Assembly (NCBI GenBank): GCA_010015655.1
Contig: ML976660.1
Location: forward strand, 815,015 to 879,014
Direction of reading: 5' to 3'
Length of the DNA: 64,000 bases
DNA from: Bimuria novae-zelandiae CBS 107.79
Lineage: Eukaryota > Ascomycota > Dothideomycetes > Pleosporales > Didymosphaeriaceae
Shown: positions 1-10,504 of the stretch, piece after piece
How positions within the stretch are numbered: position 1 is the first letter of the stretch
Layout: each line of letters opens with the position of its first letter
Notes under the pieces: generated by a model
Told to the model about the DNA's origin: nothing
Database searches by the model: none
The model's input: only the letters and a program-made list of their open reading frames with translations
Made by a program: the position numbers and the translations under genes

Positions 1-1259
1 GAACCAAGGAAAATACATGTAATCGAAGACTGCGACTGCATCGCCTTTCCGTCCTTGAAATCCGCATCGAGCGCATCTTTCTTATAGTCGATCTTTTGAC
101 AATAGAATTTAATGTCTCATTGGCTCGCAGCCACTGCATAATAACCTGTCGTAAGCTGAGACCACGATCTTCCACGGTAAGAAACTTTCCTCCTGCCATT
201 GTGTCCTCAACAACATCGCCAAGGGCGCTGCAGGTCGGTAATCCCTTGAAATGATTCGTGCTAACAACCCTGGCAATGTTTAGTCTGGCGTTCCGCGCAG
301 CTGTATTGGCGATTCGCACACCGAGAGCCGAAAAACATATACAATCAAACATCCCCCACAGCACCCTTCCGCAGACAAACATCGCCTTTGATTCCCGCAT
401 TACCACTCGCCAACGAACCAGGCTAATCCAATTGCTGTCATTATGAACAACATGACGCTTCTGGTTACGAGTACTGCCGCTTGGCAGCCAAACGGTGACA
501 CCATCACCAACATCGTCATTGGTGCCCTAAACCTCACCATGGCTGGCGCTCAACTTATCATCGGTTACTTGACGTACCGTATCTCCCAAAGTGAGTTAAT
601 AAGATGGTTTAAAGCAGAATTGACCCAGCTGAAGCGATCAGAGACCACATTCCATGAACCCTACTCCGGTTACGAGGTCTACCGCATGAACGCCGTCCGT
701 CGCCAGCATCGCTAAGCGCCACGTTACTTTCGCCGCATTGTAGCCTTGGGCTACATTTGTTGGAAATAGTATCTGGGACGCTCTGATCAATGGGTTGGAA
801 GATTATTTCGGATCCTCGGTGGCCGTCCAGCAAGTCTACTCTCAAAGTTCTTTCTTGCAGCTTCTATATGCAATTCCAGAGTCCTAATATGTGAAGCTTT
901 TACTGACCTTGAAGTGAATGCCAAAGGCCTGTTCTGTGATAGCTATCTCATCTTAGCTCTAGTCCCTGCATATGAACTACTCTTGCACTCTGCAGCTGTC
1001 AAATGCTTAGTCTTCTACTATCTCTTGTGAGTAGGAGAATCAGCTTTGCGCGTAGATAGTGTGGTACGGCTGCCGCCTCAAAAGGGCTAAATGTACATCG
1101 GTAGCCTAGCCTATGGGGCGAAGTATGAGGCACAGGCACCCTGGGCGCATGTCAACCCTTGCAAATCTGGCCACACTCCTCGCGCCCTACGACAACACTA
1201 GATCGGAATAAACACTACGAGAGACGCTGTGCAGCCGGCAGACAAACCATCAGAGCAGG
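1..1259. other. No confident gene; one short membrane-like ORF
   Basis: I see no recognisable gene here. The best candidate starts at ATG 443 on the plus strand. Its reading frame has a hydrophobic stretch (about residues 22-46) and meets a good donor-like GTGAGT at 591, so 443-590 could be a first exon. I could not find a convincing continuation. It may be a remnant. Confidence 0.3.
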
Positions 1260-3049
1260 TTGACGGACGTGCGTGTATTCGTGCATCAATTGCATATGGC
1301 GCTTCTCTCACCCTTTGCCTGTGCCCTTTTCCTCGGGATAGCAACAATCCTCTACACATCCATCAATAAGATCTACCGTGCTCGCATGTTGCTGATCCAA
1401 CGTCGTCGGCGAGGACTCGTAAGCATCCTCCAGCTAGAAGGAGATTAGACTGACCAATGACAGCCTACAGCACCGAACCATTCATTCATATTCGGTCATT
1501 TGTTATATCTCAAGTCCGTTCTCGACCATCTTCCAAAAGATGCGCATTACCAATTTGGGTTCGCCACGATTGCTGTGAAGAGTTTGCCTCTGAGGGTGCT
1601 TTCTACATGGACCTATGGCCGATGAGTGGTCTATTTCTTACTGTCGTTTCCCCGAAGGGCGCGACCGAAATTACGCAGACGATCCAAAGCTCACTTCCGA
1701 TCGTCCTGAGCTACTTAGACGGTTCTTGAAGCCTATCATTGGTGGACTCACAATATTCGATCTCGACGAGAAGGATTGGAAACCATGGCGGGCGGTCTTT
1801 AATAAAGCATTCCACAGCGAGCGTGTGTTTGGCCTTGTACCAAGTATGGTCGATGAGATAAAAGTCTTCGCTGCAATACTATGTGACTACGCAACGAAGG
1901 GAAAGCTCTGCTTTTTAGACCCAGTCACGTTACGTTTCACGATCGACATGATCGGACGAACTGCAATGAATACCTCTCTACACGCACAGTCAGGCTACAA
2001 CGCTCTTGCAGACGGCATGCTCAGTCAGATTCGCTGGCATGACCCCAACGCGGGGGTGAATCCTTTCAGCCATCTCGATTTCCTGCGTACATTTGTGCAT
2101 CGGAAGAACACCCGTCAGATGGACAAACATATCGGTGCAGAACTGGACAAGAGGTTCGAAGATCACAGGGTTGATCCAAAGAGCACCGCATCTAGATCAG
2201 TCATAGATCTTTCTCTTCAAGAATACCTCAAGGGGTCCGATACTCTTCCCCAGAAGCTTGATCCAAGCTTCCGAGCCTTCGCGATTCGTCAAATCAAACT
2301 GTTTGTTTTCCCCGGATACGATTCGACCGGAAGTACCATCTGCTATTGCTTCCATCTTTTGTCGCAACATCCAAAGGTAAGCATTGAATCAAGTGTAGGC
2401 GGAGTTAGAACTCGTAGCTTACGAACCCACTAGGTTTTAGAAGCGCTGCGTGAAGAGCACGACAGAGTACTAGGTCCTGACCCCGCGGACGCAGCATCGC
2501 AACCAGAGTTGGGAACAAGCAAGCGATAGGCAGATTGATTACTATATTAAGCGTTGAAAGATCACCCTCACGTCCGTGCCAGTTCTAATCTGGTAATCAA
2601 TCTGCCTATCGCTTGATTGTTGCCAACTCCGATTGCAACTAACTCAAGAACCACGCCTTGTCAACAATCTACCCTACACACTCACTGTCATCAAAGAAGT
2701 ACTTCGACTCTTCCCCCCCGCCGGCACTACTCGTGCTGGTAAGCCCAGGGTCAGCGTCACAGATGATGCAGGAAACTCACTCCCCACTGGTGATGCCATA
2801 CTCTGGATTCTCCATGTTGAAATGCACCGCTCGCCATCCTACTGGGTACGACCAGACGAATTCTTGCCGGAACGCTGGTTAGTCCCACCCGGGCATGAGC
2901 TGCACCCTTAGCCTAGTGCTTGGTGTCCTTTCGAGCTGGGTCCGAGGAACTATATAAGTCAGGCTTTGGTGCTGATCGAGTTCAGAGTCATCCTAGCTTG
3001 TCTAGTTAGAGAGTTTGACGTTGTGCCAGCGTATGATCAGGTTCGATGA
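1260..3049 (+). pseudogene. Cytochrome P450 pseudogene
   Basis: Remnant of a fungal membrane-bound P450 monooxygenase; the resemblance is to secondary-metabolism P450s of the stc/afl type. Pieces in order: a hydrophobic N-terminal anchor (1260-1448), a frame-shifted stretch (about 1460-1700), the longest open piece (1615-2375), a normal intron (2376-2433), then HPK/VLEALREEHDRVLG. The K-helix ExxR (KEVLR, about 2694-2708) and the PERW motif survive. The gene is broken by frameshifts before 1615, a 136-bp insertion at 2503-2638 that brings stops, a stop at 2909-2911, and loss of the heme-binding cysteine: the motif reads GPRNYIS, with Tyr at 2951-2953 and Ser at 2957-2959 where the family has Cys and Gly. 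Such a protein could not bind heme normally. The family call is secure; the substrate is unknown. Confidence 0.85.
2497..2638. repeat. Foldback/MITE-like insertion in the P450 pseudogene
   Basis: Two arms of 46 nt (2497-2542 and 2593-2638) are inverted complements with five mismatches, separated by a 50-nt loop. Aligned to the P450 reading frame, the extra DNA is 2503-2638, between codons for ..AASQ and LTQEP. At 136 bp (3n+1) it also shifts the frame. GCAA appears at both edges (2499-2502 and 2635-2638) and may be a 4-bp target duplication. It has no coding capacity. The terminal repeat is not one I recognise. Confidence 0.75.
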
Positions 3050-3893
3050 GCAACATCCAAGGAAAGGCGTAAAGCTGTTCCGTGGAGAGCGTGCATATCA
3101 GGTGGAGAAAGGAGCTACGCATCCAGTCAATGAGTATCCTTGTTGGATCAAACTTGCTGACGAAGCTTGATTAACTGAAGGGCTTCCATGGAGCTAGTAA
3201 ATGCAATCACGACTTCTATTGTGCGGCGCAGGTTCTTGTCTGGAAATGTGAGTGCTTTTTCAAGTCTTGTTTCGTTCTACGAGGTTAAATCTGGTCCCTG
3301 CATGTGAACCGTCGCACCCTTCAGCTACGAAAACTCGCGCGAGGCCCTAAGCAGTACATTTTCGCGAATAGACCTATGACGTGCAGCTGGCGGCGAAAAA
3401 GGGTTAGAGGCCTTGTCGTAGTCGCGTAGGATGTGTGATAGAGAAGCTGAACACGCAGAAAATCTAAGACGGCCGTGGGCGCATTGATGCCTAGGTAGGT
3501 ATCTGCAGGGTCGTATTCGTATGCACTGTCGCAATGCATTTCTTCATGTGCCCTCTGCTGTGCTCACCACCTGCGTATTCCAGGCGACGTGACGATGACC
3601 AGCAAGCGGAAGATACTCCAAATATGGTTACTGCGATTGCGCGGAGATGATTTACCTGTGATTCGTGGGGCTTCGCCATGTTCAGGGATCTGGAATGTTC
3701 GTTTGGGACATATACGTCACCAGCTGTCGCACCGCCACACAAAACGCACCCAGCATGTGCCCCTCACCCTAGCAATCACAACACATATAATCGCCCCTCC
3801 ACACGCCTGCATCTGCTTCACACCTCATTCAAAAACCCTTTCTACCTTCCGTTACTCCCAAAAACCTACACCATCGATACATTATTCGCAATC
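3050..3893. other. Intergenic; promoter of the VIP1-like gene
   Basis: No gene is visible. The last 150 bases before the ATG at 3894 are rich in C, A and T with few G, as is common in fungal 5' leaders. An ORF continues in frame upstream from 3678, but protein similarity begins at the ATG at 3894. Confidence 0.5.
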
Positions 3894-4880
3894 ATGTCCA
3901 CCGTCCACGTCGAGAACGTCTCCGCGAAGACGTCACAGGACGAGATCAAGTCCTTCTTCAGCTTCTGCGGCAAGATCTCCAACATTGAAGTTAAACCGAC
4001 CGATGAGAGCACGCAGTCAGCGACCGTCACCTTCGAGAAGCCCGCCGCCGCGAAGACAGCGCTCCTGCTCGATAATACGCAGCTAGGAAGCAACTCCGTG
4101 AAAGTTACTGCAAGCAAGTCAATCGATGAGATCGCTGGCGAGAAGGCCGCCTCAGCGGAGGAGGCCAAGGATGGAGACCACCATCTGGAGCAGGAAGAGA
4201 AGCCCCGCGCTCGTATCGTCGCCGAGTACCTCGCGCACGGCTACACCATCTCCGACAAGGCCATCGAGCGCGCGCTTGCCCTCGACCAGCAGCACGGCAT
4301 CAGCACGCGCTTCACGACCGTCCTCCAGAACTTTGACACACGCTTCCAGGCCACGCAGAAGGCCCAGGCCGTCGACTCCAAGCTCGGTGTGTCGGACAAG
4401 GTTGCCGCCGGTTGGCGTGGTCTGACCTCCTACTTCGACAAGGCCGCTGGCACGCCTACCGGCCAGAAGCTGAGGGGCTTCTACGAAACGGGAAACAAGA
4501 CGGTCATGGATGTGCACAACGAAGCCCGCCACTTGGCGAACCTGAAGAAGCAGGGTGGTATGTACGAAACTGTGAACGTTATTACAAGAGAAACCTTACT
4601 GACTCACAAAGCAGGTGACAAAGCCACCCCACACGCTATCCCTGGCTCTGAAAAGACTGAGTGCAACTGCACTTCCGACGCTGGCAAGTGTGGCTGCGCC
4701 CCGGGCCAGTGTGCTTGCTCAGGCTGCGCAAAGTCGAAGGACTTGGCTTCTTCCGAGAAGGCTGAGCCGCACAACATTGCTGGCTCCTCCAAGACCGAGT
4801 GCAACTGCTCTTCCGATAGCGGCAAGTGCGGTTGTGCTCCTGGCCAGTGCGCTTGTTCGGGATGCGCGAAGGCGTCGTAA
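3894..4880 (+). CDS. VIP1-like RRM protein with two metallothionein-like C-terminal repeats
   Basis: Exons 3894-4557 and 4615-4880 give 309 aa. Residues 1-75 form an RNA-recognition motif (starting MSTVHVENVSAKTSQDEIK). The middle, with YLAHGYTISDKAIERAL, GISTRF and the stretch around GWRGLTSYFDKA, matches fungal VIP1-like proteins, named for fission yeast vip1; their molecular role is poorly defined. The C-terminus holds two copies of a cysteine module with pattern CNC..KCGCAPGQCACSGC (about 4661-4728 and 4796-4868). Each copy has seven cysteines in CxC and CxxC spacing, as in small copper- or zinc-binding metallothioneins. The 57-nt intron (GTATGT, ACTGAC, CAG) is a multiple of three and stop-free, so retention adds 19 residues in frame. 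Family assignment is good; metal binding is inferred. Confidence 0.85.
   Translation: MSTVHVENVSAKTSQDEIKSFFSFCGKISNIEVKPTDESTQSATVTFEKPAAAKTALLLDNTQLGSNSVKVTASKSIDEIAGEKAASAEEAKDGDHHLEQEEKPRARIVAEYLAHGYTISDKAIERALALDQQHGISTRFTTVLQNFDTRFQATQKAQAVDSKLGVSDKVAAGWRGLTSYFDKAAGTPTGQKLRGFYETGNKTVMDVHNEARHLANLKKQGGMYETVNVITRETLLTHKAGDKATPHAIPGSEKTECNCTSDAGKCGCAPGQCACSGCAKSKDLASSEKAEPHNIAGSSKTECNCSSDSGKCGCAPGQCACSGCAKAS
4558..4614 (+). other. Stop-free 57-nt intron in the VIP1-like gene
   Basis: Donor GTATGT, branch-like CTGAC and acceptor GCAG support an intron that joins KKQG to GDKATP. Its length is 3n and no stop lies in frame, so an ORF caller reads straight through it. Confidence 0.85.
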
Positions 4881-5974
4881 TTGACTCCGAATCCTGCCGC
4901 TTCTCCATCTTGGTTGATAGATTGATATCCGTCCTAGTTAATGGTGGAGGTGTAATGACTTGGTTGAGGTTTGACTTCCTGTATGTGTTAGCAAATAGCA
5001 TAGGCTGCCATCTTTACGACTGCAATGAGAAATGTTTGGATGCTACTGTAGCCTGGGTCATATTCGATGAATGGTACGAGTGACGCTTTCACCTATATTG
5101 TCTCTCAAGAGGACAGGGAATGAAACATCACCGTGCTTAAGAGATAAGCTACCGTGCTCTTATAATCGCCAATAGTCCAAACATGGTCCTCACATTCGTT
5201 AACGCCGCAATGTACGTAAACGCACACCTTCCCTACCGGCTCTGCACTTTTGGCCGCCCAGAACCCCCTTCCACAATGTTCTTCTCGCACACTAAACTCT
5301 CTGCCTGAAGTGCATTTTACCTCGGAACATGCAAACCACTTTCGCCATATAAAAGATTCTTTAGGCTTGCATGCTCTGCACGCGAAAGGATGGAGAATGA
5401 TTTCTACGAAGGAGACGACGGCTAATCTTTGGAAAGGCTGCTTGAATAAATGACCTGAACACCGCCGGGGCCGGGGACTCAAACGTGTTCGAGGAGGTAG
5501 TGGGAAGAAACCCTGATACTTTAGTACTATTGAAGGAACCGAGGGCTGGTATCTCACTTGTCATTTATTATGCTGTAGAGAGAGGTCTATTTTAGACGTT
5601 CGGGTATGAGGTGTGACCATGTTTATAGTTCAGTGTTGCTGTTTGCACAACCCGCTTCTGGGGGAACTCTCTGTCTGAAGAATAGCACCTACGCAAAATG
5701 CGTCATGACATGTACTGTATAGTTTCTCCCTCTTTGTTGAAATATTTGTGTGGGAGCTAGTGGCTTTATGGGAGTGGTGTAATCTGATGGAGGGTTAGAA
5801 CCAGGAAGCATGGTATGCGAATAAAGGATGTTAGAGAAGAGAAACGTCGAATTAGACTTTGTCAGATTGCTTTATTTCTTTCTTAATAGCCTCGCGGTCT
5901 TAAGTGATATCGATGTGGTGGGGTGTTTTAACGCCTTGCGAAGCTCAGAGTTCTACTAAACCGGATTAAATGCT
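4881..5974. other. Intergenic, no gene seen
   Basis: Contains the 3' flank of the VIP1-like gene. Short ORFs on both strands (for example 5105-5557 minus) have no recognisable domain and overlap one another. Confidence 0.5.
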
Positions 5975-6431
5975 TTAGAAATATGGCTTTTGAATACGCG
6001 GGCAGTTGATCAAGCATCCGGGGATATTAATGTTACTTGAGACATCGATGCTGTGTCTAGACTCTAGAATTTCAATGTCACCTTCATAGGGGCTGAGTTT
6101 AGCAGGAGAACTGGGAAGTGATGCTCTCTCGCTCTTTGATGTAGAGAGTGCTGGTGAGTTAGGCGCTTGCAAAAGGCTTCTTTTGGTTCTACCTTGCGTT
6201 AGCCGGACCGACGACTGAGGAGAATGGAAAGCAATGCTTGAAACACTCACAGAGAGGATTATTTTGTTCGAGGTAGTCCACCGTTGCTTTGCTAGCTCCA
6301 CGGATAGCGCGTTCGGTCGCTATGGTTGAACGATCTCGGATAATCGTTACAAGAGCAAAATAGTAGAACCAAGGGAGGATATGAGCAGGCGCTTGAGACG
6401 GGAGTGAAGGGACTGTTGACCAAGAAGACAT
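5975..6431 (-). CDS. Possible small two-exon gene, function unknown
   Basis: Candidate exons, complement: 6251-6431 and 5975-6192, joined by a 58-nt intron (donor GTGAGT, branch GCTAAC, acceptor AAG), give 132 aa from an ATG at 6431. The N-terminal part has an aromatic, hydrophobic run (HILPWFYYFALVTII) that could be one membrane segment. The second half is Ser/Pro-rich. I recognise no family. Support is only the intron signals and the exon sum divisible by three; the neighbourhood is decayed, so it may be chance. Confidence 0.3.
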
Positions 6432-7929
6432 TCTCCGAGATTTGACGTGTCTCTGCAGAGGAAATTGTACCTAACGCATAGCAGGTACAAACCTGTTCCT
6501 GGATAGCGTATAGTATTAGTGGGCTCTGAGATTATTTAATAGCATCTGGAACTTGGTCAAAGGGAACTTGGTCAATTGAGTTACAAGCTTTCTGTCAATT
6601 ACCCATACCGGGAATCCACAATTGGCGTCTTGTCGAAGGGCGCATCTGTCACAGCACCTCCAAACCATGGGTTTTCCAATTTAGTATTGGACAAAGACAT
6701 TTCATGATGAGTCTGCGCGAGCCCATGTCCATTGGAAATGATTATTATGCTTGTTTCATGCTGCTATACTTCCGAGGAGGCGATCGCTGGAATAAGGAAG
6801 CATTGGGCATGAACAGTGCTTTTTTTCGACTCGAGCAGGCCTCCACCATTGCTGCATGTATCTCCCGCAAGAGTGGATCGAAAATCGGAAGAAACGATTG
6901 GAGTAGCTAGCCAACACCCAAATTTCGTGCCAAGCAGTTCAGGCGCAAAGTTGAGGCGGAAATAAACCCAACCCACGAGACAGTGAGCCTTGCTCAGAGG
7001 CTGTATCTGGGCACGGTTGAGGGAGCAGCGTCTGGATGGGCTTATCCCTTGACGTAAGTCACATAGGCTTCTAGCCCACGCCAACCATTTGTATAACGTA
7101 ACGACGTCGAGATTGTTTGTGTTTCCGCGCAAGGCGTCCTCGGAACACTTGCTTCATAGGCGACGGGTCCCCCACCAAATCCTCCCCTTCGAAACGCCGA
7201 TTGTGGGCTTTCGGATGTCATCCGGACCCGAGAGATCTGAGTTAAGAAACTTTCAGGATGTTGCCAGCCATCCGCAATACTAACCCACCCGGCGGCTACC
7301 TCAGATGTCTGAATAGCAACTGCCTATTTCCTGAAGGAGCTAGCGCACTATTCCCGGCCAAATGCTGGCTTTGCATCTTCGGTACTCGGACTCTTTAGAC
7401 AGTTTCTAGCGGGACCGCAGAAGGTCGAGACGAGCGGCTGTAGGAAGCTGAGTGGGTGTAGGAGCAGATACTTGTGCCGCGGAGGCTCCCGCGGCGCTTG
7501 GCGCGGGAAGGGCCTCCACTTCCGGGTTATCTCCGTATACCTTAGGTAAGGGTGACCGGTCGACGAACACGCCAGTCATGCTTGTACGCTGCCGTACATA
7601 TTTAGAGCGACGCCTCGTTGCGTCGGTGACATTTGTAAGGCAGGCAGGCTTTCATTTGGCTGCCACGTTAATTGTTACGTCTCCACATATATTCTTTTGG
7701 CCCTCATCCCACTATTGTACAGTCCATCATTCATTCCCACGTTACGAGAAGAAGACGCGCGAAAAGGTGCCATGCTGGCTCATGCCACCGATGCCCACAA
7801 CCATTGAACGCCGAGAAACAATAAAAATGTTCCAGGACGAAGGTATAACTTCCAAGGAATGGCCAAGCTGTATAACTCCAAACTTGAGGCAACATTTGGA
7901 ACGAAGACGAATTCTCACACCGGGTGAGA
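6432..7929. other. Intergenic, no gene seen
   Basis: Only short mutually overlapping ORFs without recognisable domains. The right part is the 3' flank of the Zn2Cys6 gene, whose stop codon is at 7930-7932. Confidence 0.5.
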
Positions 7930-9534
7930 TCACCTTGCGATTGGGACCAACCCCTCGATCTGGGGCATTAGCTCCAGGGCCTTCGCATCTAGTGTCCAGC
8001 TGTCCAGGTCGTTGATGTGCGTCTCGAACAGCGGAGTCAGCCTTGAGCAAGCCGAATCAACCTCCCAATAATGGCATGCGTCGTCCGTATACGGCCAGTT
8101 GATCCCAATAAGACCAAAGAATGCGCCTGCTACGAACTCTCCGGGATGTTGGTATAAATATTGGCGAAGCTGAGGCCTTGAGAAGAGTTAGACACGGGAA
8201 GGATCGAGCACAGAATGGAACACGTACCAGGGGATGAGGTCGATAAGCAAATCGTACGGTGCAAGGTCTTGCCGCGCCAACGGCATCAGCCAGTCCGGCA
8301 TAGCATTCATATTGTCGACACTCGGCCAGATGAGCCACTGGAGCCATTAGCAAACTTTCTCAAGCTGTCGCATACGCCTTTGTGACTACGAAAACATACC
8401 CGCATCATTTTGGTCAAAAGAAAAGTGGATGCCAACCGTGCGGGCAAAGGTATCCCTGGAACCATCTTATTCACCATCTTCGCCGCCCAGGTTGGAACCG
8501 GTAAGGTTTCCTGAGGATCTACAAACCCCAACAGGAGCGTATCCACGTCGACTTCGTTCCGTCCGAAAATCTGGGCCTCGTCCCACCCGTTCGCGAGCAT
8601 CTCTCGTTTCGTTCGACGGTAGAAGGCGCATTCAAAACTGAACTTGCTGTACTGATCCGATTCGTTGTATGGAAAATTGTCGATAGCGTGGTCAGGCGTG
8701 TGGAATACCATTGCCGGCTGGCTCTGTTCCCGACTGTTCCATGCGTCAGCTATGCTGTTCTCTATTCATGTGTTCTTCCCTGGTCCCTACCTGTCTCTTG
8801 ATGATCCGCCATATGAAGACTCAGCTACACTAAGAGAAGGACGCCGGAATTGCTCGTTGATGGGCGTCTCGAGGCTACCGTGCTCCGCGAGCTGGCCGGG
8901 TTGGTTCCCTGCTTCCTGCAGTTAGGTTAACGAGGGATGCCCGAGGTTTCAAGCACAGTGTGCTTACCTGGAGAGCCCTTTTGATCTCCTCCGCCGAGTG
9001 GTGGGCGAATCCGTTTTTCTCCAGCTCATTAGCCCAGGTTGCAGCAGAGGTTCGATCGGGTGCTAGCGCAAGTAGAGATACGATCGACTTCATGTCATCT
9101 AACTCTTTCGCCAACCTTCTGACGTGGGCCCGCAGCTGTGTTGTTGTTTTGCCATCCTCAGCAACATCGTAGACGCAAGACAGATTCTTCGTTTGGCAGG
9201 TGTTGCACTTCGGCCTCACACCGTCACACTGGGAACAGTCAGTCTGTCTACAAGCTCACTGGCTTTGCCGCCACGTACCTTCGACTTCCGTTTTCTACAA
9301 CTTTCACAGGCAATCGAGGTGATCTTTCCTCGTGGTGTGCGTAGGGCATAGGTGCCCGAGATGGGCGACTGGTGTTGGTTCCTTGCGCCGCCTAATACGC
9401 CTGCAAGACCTTGTCTCGGCGCGAGGGGCGCCTTGTGATTCGCGGACGCAGATACTGACTGTGCACGAAGTACAGTAGATGTGTCGATGTGTAGCGGGGC
9501 AATGCCATCCCAAGGGACCTGCACGGTCTCCTGG
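7930..9534 (-). CDS. Zn2Cys6 fungal-type transcription factor (5' end unresolved)
   Basis: Five short introns hide this gene from ORF scans. Exons, complement: up to about 9534-9279, 9228-8968, 8915-8791, 8733-8400, 8337-8228, 8176-7930. The exon sums keep one frame throughout and every intron has fungal signals. The DNA-binding cluster is split by the 9229-9278 intron and reads CESCRKRKSK / CDGVRPKC..C......C, the canonical C-x2-C-x6-C-x6-C-x2-C-x6-C arrangement with all six cysteines. A linker and a short coiled-coil-like stretch (LRAHVRRLAKELDDMK) follow, then the conserved C-terminal half with PVPTWAA, IPLPARLASTFLL, GLIGINWPY, FETHINDLDSW and the end LVPIAR. The family is a DNA-binding activator or repressor in the nucleus; the target is unknown. 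The start is unsolved: a likely acceptor at 9535-9537 implies one more upstream exon that I could not place. Confidence 0.75.
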
Positions 9535-10039
9535 CTAGGACAGTGTCAGCGGAGAGTACAAGTAAAGATATGACGATAAGTTGCGATAATCCCTTGGCCA
9601 GGGCAATACTAGAGGATTTCTCGTCCGTCGCGCGCCTCGAGGGTCCAGGATTTCGCCGCAGCACCTCTGGGATGATATGGCCGTTGTTCGAACATAACCG
9701 AAAAATCGGAAGCCATAGTGAAATGTTGCAGGTTCCTCAGCGGAAAGAACCATTTGCGTTTAGCCGAAATTCAAGGCTTTAGTACCTGATGGCCGCCATG
9801 CGCATGTAACTGGACCATTCGATCCGCGGAGGCTGACAGCCACTTTGCCAGGGTGCGATGCCGCATTCCGATCGAGCATTTCCAAGATGCTGAAAGTATG
9901 TATAAGACGGGCCCCCTCGGGGTGCTTGGTGTTACAACCGTTCTGTCCCATAGGATGACGTCCGATCCAGGCGAAACGGCAACAACTTTGGCAACCCCGG
10001 CGACAACGTTGAGGAGATATGTACTTGCCTTTGAAATGC

Positions 10040-10504
10040 GTTGGAAGGTATCACCGCTTCTGACGCTCGTCGCAGTACTCGAGGATTTGTGGGTTCCGAT
10101 GGCAGACCTTCAAGACTGTTGGACATGCCGGTTGGCAGACCGTTGGGCAGGTTGCCGCCATACCAGTAATTCGCGCCTGTCTGCGTTGTAAGACTCTACT
10201 CACAGAGTTATTTTTTCCCATGCTGATTTACCTGGCGATGAGTTTGCCGATTCGGGAGGCATCAGCGAGATCATGTCGTTGTAGACAAGTTCGACTGAAG
10301 ATCCTGTATTTGACGGCTATCTTGCGAGAAGAATTCTAAACAGAACCCATGCGTGAGGCCGTGCGACAGGTAAACCCTGCATGCGCCTTCCCGGGGGGTT
10401 TCTTCTATACCACTTCGGCTACCATAGGATGCTGGGACGTTGCGTATGGTGCGTATGGGAACCAACATTAGACCGGCCAGCCCTTGCCTCGACGATGCTG
10501 ACAA
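10040..10504 (-). other. Fragments of an unresolved intron-containing gene
   Basis: On the minus strand two stretches look protein-like: one with VELVYNDMISLMPPESANSSPG ending near 10235, and one starting near 10184 with GANYWYGGNLPNGLPTG and running to about 10044. They join in phase across an intron with donor GTAAAT and acceptor ACAG. I could not extend the model to a start or stop and recognise no family. It lies upstream of, and on the same strand as, the Zn2Cys6 gene, so it may be a separate gene or a relic. Confidence 0.3.

Noticed and set aside
3678..3893. N-terminal extension of the VIP1-like ORF
   Set aside because: His/Thr/Pro-rich translation of a C-rich leader; the RRM begins right after ATG 3894.
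9760..9951. Start of an acyl-CoA ligase (ILEMLDRNAASHPGKVAV on the minus strand)
   Set aside because: The resemblance to AMP-binding N-termini is short and nothing further downstream supports it.
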